From positions 3,255,001 through 3,319,000 of the forward strand of contig JAXDDX010000012.1 of assembly GCA_034670405.1 (NCBI GenBank): 64,000 bases of DNA. Direction: 5' to 3'. The stretch comes from Hoplostethus atlanticus. Lineage: Eukaryota; Chordata; Actinopteri; Trachichthyiformes; Trachichthyidae. Position numbers and translations under genes: made by a program. The notes below the pieces were generated by a model, which saw only the letters and a list, made by a program, of their open reading frames with translations, was not told the origin of the DNA and did not search any database. Numbering within the stretch: position 1 is the first letter of the stretch; each line of letters opens with the position of its first letter. Of the stretch, positions 46,225 to 59,400 are shown in pieces.

Positions 46225-47504
46225 ATATACAAATTGAAACCAGGAATTCCTGTTTTGAACAAACACATCACATCGTGGGTGAGTATTTTGCTAATGCCTT
46301 TTCCTGGAAACAGTATAACATTTTGTTATGTTGATTTCAGATTTTTATATAGAATTAATTTTACTATTATAGCCCACTGATCAGCAAGTATAACACACAA
46401 TTCTGTCAGAGCAAGTACTGCAAGCAGGAATAGCAAGCCGGAAACCTACTCTGCTCTGACCCACTTTTTTGTCAGTCTTTCTGGTCGCCTCTATACCAGT
46501 GGCAATCAAACGCTAAAAAGTAATTGTATCCATTTAAAACTGTGAGCTGGTTGAGGTCTACCTGTCTCAACTTTCCACTGCATTCCATTTAGTAGATCCC
46601 CAGAACAATTCAGACCAAAATTAAAAAAAAAAATTCAACCACAGTGTCTTCATCAGACAGTAGGATTGTGTGATGAAGTGTGATTTAAAATATTGCAATA
46701 AGGAACTGGGGTGTATTCCAGTGTGGTAGTTTAGCTACATTTTTATGTCTTTTGATCTGCCACTATGTCCAGGTAAGTTGTTTCAGGGTTTCCGCCCAGA
46801 AAGGTTGTTGATTGTGAAATATTCCATTAGGAGGTACATTAATGCAGTGCCAAAATTGGAATGTGGATTAGAAAACATGGTGAAATACACAGGGCTCTCC
46901 ATTCCACATAGGCCTCTCTGTAATGTGAGATACTTACTTTAGTTACTCATTTTAGGTTTCCAAGGTAGCCCGCCTGGGAAACCCTGGGTTTGCGTCACTC
47001 AGCTGGTAGTTAGTCATAGCTTTGGTTTGGGCTAAAGGCTTATTGGTGCCCATAGCCGTTTATCGACAGCACAGACCGTGTGAATCAAGGGCTTTTTAGT
47101 GGCTGAGAGGTTTGTAGAGCACAGCACTCCCAGCCTCTAGCACAAGTCTAGTCTTGTATCCACTATCAACCTGATTTGAGTTGGCATCCGATACTCAGTA
47201 CAACTCAAACCACTTGAATGAATGGCACAGCCAGTACCATGTGTTTTGAATGTTTTTTTATATGGAAATGATCAGGTTAATAAATCTCACCCATCTCCAA
47301 AATCCTGCTTCAAACCCCAAATCAGCTCAATAAAGACTACGGGTATTTGATAGCGCCTCACTTTGTCTCCGGTGATTAGGGTAGGATAGATTAACTATTT
47401 TTTGAGGAAGCACTTCATGTGGGCATGGGGATAGTACCTGTTAACTTAGTCTGTCATCACCCATGACAGCGAATCTTGTTAGGCTAGTAATCCTGGCCAA
47501 CTAC

Positions 47505-47798
47505 TAGGGCTGTCGCGGTATGCGGATCATCGCACCACCGCTGTTGTGTCAAGGCACCCGCGGATGGAAAACAAACCACCGCAAACATGTTTGAAATTGT
47601 TTGGGACTCCTACGACGTTGGACATTTTTTTCCTGTTCTTAGGAGCCGCTAGTGTCTTACACTGAACCACACTGAACCGATCACAGGTAAACTCGCATGT
47701 ATTAAAAAAAAAAGAAAAAGTGCGGTACCACCGCATACCGCGGTGATGAGCCAGATACACACCCGCGGTGGGAAAATTTCAAAACCGCGACAGCCCTA
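47505..47798. mobile_element. hAT-type MITE, 294 bp, perfect 8-bp target duplication
   Basis: The left end TAGGGCTGTCGCGGTAT and right end ACCGCGACAGCCCTA are inverted repeats of about 15 bp. ccaactac is duplicated at 47497-47504 and 47799-47806. It has no coding capacity. Confidence 0.93.
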
Positions 47799-48887
47799 CC
47801 AACTACAGTACACGCCCATTTTACAGTACACCCAAGAAATCCTTTTGATTTTGATTGGCACACTTTCGTATTGGTGGCTATATCAAATGTTTGTTTCAGT
47901 TTTTGTATTTTTTATTAATCATAGATATTCAATGTATTTATGTGAGTATTGATTCTCTCTGCCGGTAAGCTCATTTCATCCCATATATTGCCGTTGTTAA
48001 CACACTGCTACAGGCGGACAGTTTTACACATTCACATTTGGGTGCTGCTCAGTGTGGCAGCTGGTTGAATGATATTCATTCAAATGATATCCATTCAACC
48101 TCCAATATTTCCTTAAATAGTCCTCACAAGCTTGTCTTTCAAGATCGAACTGTTAGCCAGCTCCATCTTTTGCATTTCATTTACACACACTCAAGAACAA
48201 TAGATGATTAAAACTTCACAACCGCAGGTACCCCGTATAGCGCAGAGATGATCCGGTTAGATTTTGGAGCACCGCGCTGAACACATTTGCACATTAATGA
48301 GGAAAAACCGATTTCCTTGAAACTACTATAACTCATCAATGCTTTAAGGTATGAAGTTCATATTAATATCACCCATGTGTTATGTTATGTATGTTCATAA
48401 AGAATGTTATCAGTAGCTATTATGCAGCCTTATGTGCGTTTTGTTGTCCACAAGCCACAGGTCTACAGAATACAAGTGAACAATGTTCAGGTGCCTGAAG
48501 TAGCTGATGGACTAGAGTTACTTACACTGTCCATTTATATTGGCGAGTTGTTGGTAATTTTCCACCCTGTGCCTACTAGGTTTGCTCCACTTTCTCTGGT
48601 TGAGGCTAGAGTTCTCCCGTTAGAGTTTAGTTAAACATTGACTGGGTCACTCTCAGCAGGTGTGAGCTTTCCAACACAGTGCTATCCATTGTTATATAGG
48701 TCACCAGATACCAGTGCTGGCTACTGCACCTTCCTGGTTTGGCTGCCTGGGAATGTTGTATGATTTCAATGGATAAATGTACTCGTTGGTACATCCTAAT
48801 ATTAGGTGTTTGTGGGGTACGTAGACTTCAGTAAAGGTCTTCAGGTGAAGCCAACTTTGTTACAAATATTTCAATTAAAGAGCAGAG

Positions 48888-50169
48888 TAGGGGTGGGCAG
48901 GTATGGCCTAAAATGTATATCACGGTATATTTAGAATTTTGGACAGTAACGGTATATATCACGGTATATTTGTTTTTCTTATAATAATAATAATAAAAAT
49001 GCTTTAGGAGCAGTACAAGACTCTGGGATGGTAACAATTTATTCCCGGGGGGTTAACTATGAGGTTTCTACTGGGCTCTTCCATTAGTATTGTGTAATCT
49101 GTATATTATGACAAAATTGACATTGAACTTAAGTGTTTATGAATGTTTTATTGTGCAAAACTGCACTGTATTAAATATAAATAGCACCTTATATGCAAAC
49201 TTTTTTCCAAAATAGGTTCTAAACAATACAAATAAATATTTTCCAAAAAAAACAAACATAAAAATGTAAATTTCAAGTATTCCAATACTTCAAATAACTT
49301 CTACTGTATATAACAAAAACTTCAAAGGTTAGGCAACATGCCAAGAAAATAATTATAAAGATAAATAGCACATTATATGCAAACTTTTTTCCAGTTTGGC
49401 GGAAGTATTTTCGACCTGGCATCACATACCTCGGATCCAGTGTTTTGATCAATGCCTTAAACCTGTTTGTATAGGAACCATGTCCTTACATCGGTACTCC
49501 GTTATGGAATGTGTAATGTCCTTCCACCGCTTGCTTTTTTTTCGTCATACGGATAGCCACTGGAAAATGACTCGGCTAGCGACGTCTGCGTTGTGGTTTT
49601 TCGTTTAGCACCACTTGCGGAGGGACTGCTTGTGTCTGCGCGCATCCTAGTACTCTCTTCATACTCGCGGACATGTTTTGGTTTGAGGTGATAAAACAGA
49701 TTGCTCGTGTTACCACCGCCGGCAACAACTCTTGCTCGACATTGCTTGCAGATAATAGTTTTCTGCTCAAGGTCCGACTTTTTAAACCCAAACCACGTCC
49801 AGATGATGGACGAAGCATCTTTCTTTCTAACTAATTCTTCTTCTTTGTTTGCATCGGGAACGGGAGCTCCCGCGTCATGCTCACTGCCTTCCATTTCACC
49901 ATGCATCTTCAGAAAGCATGCGTCTGTTTACGTCGAAGTTTACGTTGCACTACTCACTTTTTCACATCGTCTTTTTCCACAAACTAGTTTATTACCTTTA
50001 AATGGCAGCGTGCAGTTCGCTAGCTTTGTGTGTTACGTTTGTAAATGTGGAAAAGTATTTTTACATTCAAAGAGCCTAAAAGTAGCCTTCTACCGGTACA
50101 TCCGGTAGAGTCAAATCTCTACCTTGGCACGGATTTCTACCGGTTCAACCGTTATACCGCCCACCCCTA
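48888..50169 (-). mobile_element. hAT element with deleted ZBED-type transposase
   Basis: Ends TAGGGGTGGGCAGGTAT and ATACCGCCCACCCCTA are inverted repeats. gagcagag is duplicated at 48880-48887 and 50170-50177. On the minus strand it keeps a BED zinc-finger exon and a shred of the catalytic part, so it is a 1.28-kb internal deletion derivative. It sits 82 bp upstream of the first tlcd4 coding exon. Confidence 0.93.
49502..49906 (-). pseudogene. BED zinc-finger N-terminus of hAT transposase (ZBED-like), truncated
   Basis: 134 codons. WTWFGFKKSDLEQKTIICKQ, then C and later YHLKPKHVREYEES, give the BED pattern C-x2-C...H-x4-H, used by hAT transposases to bind DNA. Further along the minus strand, after frame breaks, KTLDPRYVMPGRKYF is readable at about 49410-49460; it corresponds to a downstream part of ZBED-like transposases. 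The intact catalytic domain is missing. Confidence 0.8.
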
Positions 50170-50251
50170 GAGCAGAGCATATCTGACTTTCTCTCTTTTC
50201 TTTCTCCACCTTTCCTTCCCTCCCTCCCTCCCTATCTCTGTCCTCCCACAG

Positions 50252-50421
50252 TGGGGTTGGGTGGCCATGGACCCATTCAGCCAGCTGATCCTCACCATCT
50301 CGGTGACCAGTTTCTTCACCTTCCAGTGGCTCTTCCACAGAGTCAGCCCCTGGATGTCCATACGCGTCAGCCCCGGCTTCCTCAGCCTCAGCGACAAGCA
50401 GAAGGTGGAGTGGAACTCAAG
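50252..50421 (+). CDS. tlcd4: tlcd4 first coding exon
   Basis: Acceptor ctcccacag at 50251; 15 bases of 5' UTR, then ATG at 50267; donor ag|gtgact in phase 2. It encodes TM1 and the VSPGFLSLS loop. A hAT element ends only 82 bp upstream of the acceptor junction. Confidence 0.93.
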
Positions 50422-53400
50422 GTGACTGATGACGGTGAACCGTAGATCATCATCAGGAACTCGTACACGGGAATGTCCTATGGGCTGTCAACTCATGTCA
50501 TTAAAAGTAGACATTACATTTAATGTTAAACCATGTAGACGACATGATGGTCCACACACTGACAGGACTGAACTTTCACAGCAAGCAGAGCAGAATGTGA
50601 CCCCATTCTCAACCCTGATCTTGGCCAAGGTTGTTTTGCAGGGTCTTCTTACCCAGGTCAACCCTTTCACACTGATGGTCAACCCACATATTTCCTGGGT
50701 CACTAGTCCGGTGTGAAGGGTTTCCCTGCATAGAGAACATTTTGGCGGCCACCAAAGCCTTTTCCTTTAGTGCCAAAATCAGAAAACCCGGAACTGAAAC
50801 CCTAACCCTAAGATAAGCATAACTTATCTTAAAATCATTTGACTTTTGGCACAATGCAGCCATCCAACTAGCTGAGGGTGCATGTCAAAGCCTAGGTCAC
50901 ACTACAAGACGGTTCAAATCTTGCCAGATGAGGGCAGTACAGACTAAATGACTGATCTGCTTGCTGTCCTGTGCTGAGCTGTGCTGTCACACACATGAAG
51001 ATGAGGATCACATGCTACCCCATTTTGTCATTTAAAAACATTTTCCCATTGGTCCACAACACTTCACTGTAAATACCATTACAAAACAGGTGTTCTATCA
51101 TTTGTTGCTCCATGGTACAGAAGCTACAGGTCACATTGCCGATGTATTTTTACATTATTAGCCTACAACGATAACATTAATGAACTTTGAATTCTTCTTT
51201 CACTTTATTTATAATTGCATACTTATATGGATTGATCGAAGCATACTGCCATTTTATACAATTTTATAATGGAGATTTATTCCTCCAAAAACTTATTGCA
51301 ACTCATCAAGAATGTAGCAAGTGGTGTTGGGAATGTTACGGATGTAAACTATCCATGTGAGTGGGCGTTGCCGTTAAACGTGTTTCTCCTCCGCCTCTCT
51401 CCCACTGGCTGTTGCCAGGATCTCAGAGAAACGGACGTCTCCTCCATGGCTGTTTGCTTGGATTAAACGGCACCTGTTGCCAACTTGGCCGCTCACACTC
51501 ACATGCCCACACACAGCAGCGAATTGTAAAATATGGCCATGCAGACTTTGGCTGGCCTAGGCAAGGTTGTAGATTCATCATGGATTCACCAGACTGTGAA
51601 TTGATGATGAATCTACTTTTTGTACATTTAGATTAACAAGAGTGTATAAGGACACCATCTTCTGAAGGTACAAAACAAACTATTTTCACTGTTCTACACA
51701 TGGCAGCTGTGGTGCACTGAGATAAGACAGATATGATAAGACTATGCCCACAGACAGGATTTGATTCCCAGGCCCAGTTTTCTTGACATTCAAGTCCATT
51801 GCTAGACATTGAGGACTCTTGGTTACAGCAGCATTGTGCTGGTGAAGCAGTTTAGTATTTATAGAAGAAGGCTATTTATAATATGTATATTTTTTTGACC
51901 AAATAATTGACAGCACTAGTCCTCTTCAAGGTATCAGCTCAGTAGGTAGAGCATGAGACTCTCAGGGTTGTGGGTTCGATCCCCACATAGTGTCAAGTAC
52001 GTTTGTACGTCGTTTTGGATAAAAGCGTCTGCTAAATGACTGTAATGTACTATATCAGTCCAGGTCCGGCACCAACTAGCACTGCTAGTCTTGCTCCAAT
52101 GAGAAATCAGCCCAGTCATGCAGACCCATACACTCATAGTAGTACAGGAGGCTTTTTCATTTTCCACGTTCATTTCAGCGGCTAAATCAGTTTTATATTT
52201 AATTTTAACTGGCATTGAAAAGGCTTCGATTTACCTTGATGAAACTTGCACCCTGAAATTGGTACAGCTGATGCCACTTGCAACTTAGTATATGACATCA
52301 ACCAGCACCGCCAAAGACTCATTTCAAACCAAAACCCCTGGATGTGAAAGGGCTTTTAGATTAAGTGAGAGGGAGCAGGATTCATGATATGTATTTTATG
52401 TTGACCTTAGAGAGAATAATGTTCATTCAATAAACAAGCCATATACCATTTGTCGTCAATATACACCAACTGTGACAGCTGACTTAGATTTCCTATGAGC
52501 TCAGTCTACAGTTTGTGTTATCATACTCTTTCGATGCTTAATTTGCTTGCCACTGTCCCAGGGTTTTGGCAGCATGGTTGAATTTGTTTTTATTTTAGGT
52601 TTTTTTTTATCTTCAATGGTGCCGTAAATATTTAGAGCCATTTAAACAGATATGTTTGACCAGCGTAGCAAGGTCCTGCTTAGTTTTCATGGTTTCTGTG
52701 GTGTGAAATCCTATTTTTGTTATTAGAAAACCATTTCCTGTGTCTCTATGCCTCTTAGCCGCCAGATCATCACCAGTGACGCCTGTTACCCAACATAGCC
52801 TTCTCATTTTACCAGTTCATCAGTCAAAAACACTCATTCAGTAGACATTGAGTACTTTGAGTCTCACAATCATGAATATTACCACATATCAGAATTGAAT
52901 TATCACATAGAAATGTTTCGGGAGCAGTTGTATATCAAAGCATATCGAGAGCGAGAATTGATTAGGGATGTCCTGTGGAGATGAGCTGCCGGAGGGATCT
53001 AGCCTGGATCCACTTGCATGAATCCCTCATTTTCATTTTCTCTCATATTCATTCATCACTCATGAGAGCATTTGTGAAATTGAAATGGTCACGTGGTTTA
53101 TGAGCAAATGAAAATGAGTGATTAATAGGGATGAATCCAGGCTGCGAGGGATCTCTGTATGGGCACAGAACTTCAGAGAGGCATTTAAACAGCCTGCCAG
53201 TCTGACTAACAAACTGTCTGACTTACTGAATGCCAAGTACTGTCTGGCTGTCATTCTGTCTTACTGACTGAGAACTGTTTGACTGTCTAACTGCTTGAGT
53301 GACTGGGACTGTCTATCTTCCTCCCTGACCCTTCAGCAGTATTTAATCTCAGTCTAATTGGACTGAATCTGTCTGCAACCCTGACAGGCAATCAGTTGAT

Positions 53401-56400
53401 TCACTGCGGGTACTTTAAATTGGTGATGTGATGTGTAGCTGCAAGTGACTCTCTTCAAGAATGAAGATACATTATGCACTATTCCTCGGCCTTGGATCAT
53501 TGAACAGGATAAAACGGACGAGGTTTGGCTTTTCAGAGAGGAGTAGATCATCACTGTTGTGTGTGTTTTGGTTCTTGTTTCAGGACGGTGTCGACGTTTC
53601 ATGCCCTGCTGGTTGGAATCTTTTGCCTCTACATCTTGTTCTTTGACAACGCTGTCAATGAAGACCCAGTCTGGTGAGAGCTCGGCTGTGAATCACATTT
53701 TGTTTTTTAACCTTTATTTTGACTTTATATGCCTGGTTTTATCATAAAAGGCCTGTCAAACACTTACACCCTATTGGCCACTCTGGGGGTTTAAGTGTCT
53801 TACCCATTTCCCAATTTTAAAGTGGTGATGTTAACTTAACCCCCGTTTCTGGAAGGAAATTGGAAATGTAGTGCGTGTTTGGTAGTGCTTTACAGAAGTC
53901 GAGGGGTTAACTCTCAATAATTCAATAGTGTTGATCTGCTTTTATGTCAACAGGGGGGATCCTACACTTGTGAAGATCAATGTTGCCATCACAACAGGCT
54001 ACCTCATATCTGGTGAGAGAAAGCTAATGTTTTCCCATGTACTGTTGACAAGGTGAGCCCACAAGAAAAACAATAACCACAAGTAATTAAGAGGTTTGAT
54101 AAGAGCAAAGAGAAGGAGATAAAATGCTGATTGAACCTTGACAGAGAAGTGCTGACCAAAGAGCAGCATGACATCCTGAAGTCACTTTATCTCTCTGGCA
54201 GATTGTCCTACATCACACTCGTATTCTTTACTTATCCGTTTGTTAATTTTACCTACTCTTATTTATATATTTGATTGCAATGTTACAATATTACACAGCT
54301 CTGTTTACACATTTCTTTATTCTAGTATATCTTTAATTGTACTTCCATTTCACACTTGCTTTGGCTTTGGCAATGTAAACGTATGTTTCCTATGCCAATA
54401 AAGCCCCTTTGAATTGCATTGAATATAGGACAATCTGACTTCAGGATGTCATGCTGCTCTTTGGTCAGCACTTCTCTGTCAATGTTCAATCAGCATTTTA
54501 TCTCCTTCTCTTTGCTCTTATCAAACCTCTTAATTACTTGTGGCTATTGTTTTTCTCATGACTCATTAGATTTGACCCTCAGCTCTTACTTTTGACTAAC
54601 TGGTGCCACAATGACTGTAAAAGACCCTTTATCAGGGTTCCTATGTAGTGTGGCAATATGAACAGTGATTTAAACCAGTGGTTCTCAGGCCGCAGAGCCC
54701 TGCTAGTTTTCATTCCAGCTGTCAGCTCAGGAACTGAGTTATAGCTGGGACGCTCGGTGAATGCAATTCACTACCTGGTAGGATTTAACCCCAGCGGTAC
54801 TCTGGACCCAGAGGTCCACCACTGATTTAAACCTTTGTCTTTAAAACTAGGCCAAAAGATAAAGTCAAGAAATGAATCTTACTGTGTATTATTTGTTCCT
54901 GGGTGAGATGGACCATGTTTTATCAGCTTCAATCGTTTTTTGGGGGTCAAACTCATTTACAGATCTCACCATATTTCCATTGCGCATCTTTAAAAAATCC
55001 ACCCTAAACACTTTAATTCTGTTAAAAACAGATGTGCCTTGTATTTCTGGATCTATTTTGGTGTTTGGTGATGTATTTTTCATATTACATTTCCTTTAAC
55101 ATGTTCTCTCTCTTTCTTTCTCTTTCCCATATTTTTTTTTCAGATCTGCTGCTAATATTTTACTATTGGAAGGCGATAGGCGACAAGTTTTTTGTAGTTC
55201 ACCATCTGGCAGCATTGTATGCTTACTACTATGTACTGGTGAGTTCCCTATTGTCCAATAGCAGAATGGCAGGCAAGATGGGAAGGAGACAACCAAGGGT
55301 GAACAGCTGTGTCCTGTGAAGCTGGTGTCTAAAGTGGTTTATCTGTAATTGTGAAGGCTGATAGGTATACTCCATGCTCCCAGAGAGAGGTCGGTATATT
55401 CTGTATCTGCACACTGTATATACCCTCAAATACACCATTACATTGGGTGTTGCAGAGAGGAGAGAACTGAGAAGGAAACCCTATAGATGTTCAAAATCTC
55501 TTCTGGCTCATTCTAAAAGAGGCACTACAGTCTCTCTTACTGTTTGGTGACATGTTTACAAAAGAGCCCTCATATTTTTGAGAGTTAGTTTGTTACAGGA
55601 GAATTCATTGTTTGCTTACCCAGTGTTGCATTTTTTTTAAGTATATATGAAGAGGTGTGCTGTGTTATCTAGCTTAACTTGAAATGACTGGTTGTTGGAA
55701 AAAAGTTGAAATGGTGTTCTTTGGATTGCTGGTGCAGTATTGATAATGATTCTCAGCAGTTTGAGTTGATTTGGTATTTCATTCTGTTTCAGCATTACCT
55801 AGTGCGCTACTGTAATTGTCTTGTTAGCCAGGACAGTGCTAATGACCCTAGTTAATGCAGGAGAAGCATTGTCCGATAGTCACCTTACCCCACTCTCCAT
55901 GAAAATCTCACACCAAACCTTGTACACAGGAATGTCCTATGGGCTGCCACTTTAAAACGTCATCCAAAGCAAATGTGTTTACACTCATGATGCTCCAGAC
56001 ATGGAGCGACACAAGTTAAGCCCTGAACTGAGCAGAGCAGAGTTTTACCTGGTTGGTAACAGGGTTGTTTTGTCGGTCGACCCACGTTATTTCCCAGGTC
56101 AGTGATCTGGTGTGCAAGGGGTGTTAGTGTCACTCTAGTGTCATTCGTGTGAGCTCAGAATCGAGGGCTAACTGCTAGCTGTTGTCCTACCAGGGGTCTT
56201 AACATATAGCATGAGTCTGACACTAATTTCACAGTGTATCGCATTTGCCAGCACTCATTGGTCGTTGTTGCACTGCTAGTGGGCCACATGATTGGCTTTC
56301 ATCTAGATACAGAAACAGATGTCTTTGCCCAGCGTTGAAGGGCACTGCTGTTCACTCTTGGTTCCAAGCATCTGAACCCTCTAGGTCGCCAGGTTCTGTC

Positions 56401-59400
56401 GTGGAATATTTTGGAAATGAATGACTATGGTATTTTTTGCATGGAATGCTCAATGATGGTAATGGCCGATTCCCCGCCCCCCCCCTCCCCTTCCCTTCCA
56501 ATTTCTGTGCTTTTATTTTTGTTTGTTTTACTGACTCCCTTCAGTGTTGTGTGAATCTGAACTAAGCTGAACTTTTCCGAGCTTAGCTAAGCTGAATGCT
56601 GAGCTGTAACCACTGTGTGCATGCTTACGATTCTGAAAACCTCCAGAGTTGTTCTGGAGGAGAAGAGGGGCCCATCTCTCTTGTTACTGTGCATGCCAAC
56701 AAACAACTTCTAACCTTCCTAACTATCTGCCTACCTTCCGCCTATCTGTTTTGTGCCAGAACCTAGTTCTGCGTCCTCTCTCTCTTTCTTACACTCTTGC
56801 TGTGCTTCTGTGCTGCGTGAATACAGTTTGGACCATGGGCCCAGACAGAGCCACACAAATACTGTCATCCACATGATCCCAAGATGCCAAAGTGCATTAC
56901 CAAATAGATTGACCTTTCTAATGGTGTATCAAGTGAATTCTCTGTGAAGTGAAACACTTCAAGAAAACTATAGAATGCCTCTTATAACTTTTTTTAAAAG
57001 CCACACTCCTCCTCCTCATCATTTTATTGTACCTCTACTATAAATGTTTAAGAGTGGTTTTCTATATACAAAAAACACAAAGAGGCATACAATGTGCACT
57101 GCTGAGCTTCAACTTACTTCCTAAACTATTATTGGATAAAATAAAAATATCCATTGCGCTGCACAGCTCTTTGGCACCTCAATTATTATACTTTTTATTT
57201 AACATTATCATTGGGAAATGGATAAAAACGTGTGGCTATAAAGCAGCAAAGCACTACGGATGTTTGTTCAGAATGGTCTCAACCACATGCTTAGTGTACC
57301 TAAACTAATCCCTGTGGTGCAGTCCAGATTAATTTCTCTTCCCTGTCTTACCACTACCTTCTCTCCAGTCACGGGCTGGGTTAACATCTTTGTTTTCCTC
57401 CCTCATGTGACACACATCACTTTTGCATCTTTTTTGTCTGTCTTCATCGCAAAGTTAATGTGGAAAATCCAATCCATATTCCATGTGTTTTGTGTTTACA
57501 GTGATAATAAGTTCAAATCGGTGTCACATAGGTGGAATAAAAATCTGATTTGAACTGGCAGTGTAAATCCAGCCATTCAAATGGAGAAACAGAGCAAGTG
57601 ACTGTATCTATAATCATGAGATGAAGGAGATGAAGTAGGCCATACTGTTACTGGACATTCATGACTGTTTCTTCAGACCAGGCCTGAAATACATGTGGGA
57701 TAATAGAAGTAATGTTGTCCAATACCATAGAGAAATCATCTGGCTAGCTACGTTGCCTATTTGTAGTAAAAGCAACTAAGTTGGCTAACCTTTTGAATGA
57801 TGATTTAGTACTGCTTAAAGATGGCATTTTCATTTTATTTGGTTTATTTGTCGTATGTTGTCAAAGTCTTATTAGTTGATGTGTTGAGCGTGTTTATGTG
57901 AAAGTGTTCATGGTCAGATAGGCAATCAATTCTAACAACTTTTAAATATTTCTAGATATGTTCTAAATATTTTAGGCACATGGCAAGAGTAAAGCGTAGT
58001 TAAGCTTTACATTATAATACAATAAAATGTCTGTGCCTTAGATTTGGAAAATTCTGTATTTTGTTTAAATCAACTTTATTTTGTGAGACTCTTGGCATGT
58101 TTTAGCTTTATTGTAGTTTAGGTCAGTACAGACAGAAGTCAATTTCTGAATGTGTTTATGCCAATATAATAAGTTTTTATAGCTATTAAATTTTAACAAT
58201 CAAATATAGGCTAATGAAAGGGATGGAGTAGTAATATTTGACGGCTGTGTGAAGATTTAATGCATGCTCTACTCTCAGTGTTGTCAGTGTTGCTTCTTAT
58301 TTGCTTCCAATTGTGGTGGCATCTTTTTTTTCTTCTAATATATCTGTCTGTTTGTCTGTCTCTGTGTCCTCTGCTAATATGACTTTAACATAAATAGTCC
58401 CTCTTCAAACCTTTCATGCAAAAATTACCAAAATCAAGTTGGGTTGTGTCATCCCCGTTCATGCAAAAACTACCAAAAAGGTTGTGTCATTTATAAAGCT
58501 AGAGCAGGTCTTGATCTAGATGGGGACTTCCTTCATTCCTGTCTTGTCTGCTGTTATTGCTGTTACACTGCACTGAGCAGATATGATGCCCAGTCACAGT
58601 ATGGACTTACCAGTTCCTAGAGGTACTAGCATGCTCATGCTAGGTGGAAAGTTCATATCATATGGTACATAAACTCCAACCCAGATGTACTCTATCTGTA
58701 TCACATAGTAAGTATGTTTCAATGACCAGCTTTTGTTTCAGCCCTCAAGGTAAGTCTCCCTCTAGTTTGTGTGTGTGGTGCTTCAAAAATGTCAATTGAT
58801 ATTGACACGGCAGGCCAGGTAAACACAGTGATTATGGCTGTAGAACAAGGCTGGGTTTCCTGGAAGCATCTTGGTGTTACAATCATCTTCACTCTATAGA
58901 ACAAAGGTTTTGTCACAGTTGACACCTGAATGAGGCCTGAAAATTCCTACAAACACGACGTTTAATAATGCACAAAAGTTGTGTGTTTACATCACTTGCT
59001 TGTTTACTGTGGCAAGCTGATCAGCACAGCAAGGCAACATGACTTTCACAGTGGCTTCTGCACACGCCAGACACCACTGCCAATAGCTTCTCCATTTTAG
59101 AACATTGTTATAGTCCTTGTTATCATAATCCATGAAGATGATCTCATACGTTAGAAACTGTGGAAACCAGGTCTTGATTTTCTAAGCAGTGACATGTATG
59201 GAACCTAATGCTTTTTACTCTGCATGGCTATTAACTGCTCATTCAACCAGTGGCTGCTGGTTGTACCTGTACATGTACCAAAGCCTGTGCTATGTTGACA
59301 TTTGCTCAATATCTTTCACTGTTAAACATCATTAAGCGTTGAGATATATTGTCTTGCTGTATGGTCTTGATGTATTGCTGTTGTGGAATACTCTACATAA

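Larger units (their letters stand above)
41975..50251 (+). other. Probable 5' intron of tlcd4, repeat-filled
   Basis: It contains a ZMYM-type hAT fragment, a tRNA-derived SINE, a LINE tail, (GGAT)n, a short hAT MITE and a BED-finger hAT remnant. The stretches 42000-43960, 45000-45330 and 46230-47500 show nothing recognisable. Confidence 0.5.

Noticed and set aside
51931-52000. tRNA gene
   Set aside because: A and B boxes are present, but the anticodon arm does not fold well and the sequence continues into a SINE tail.
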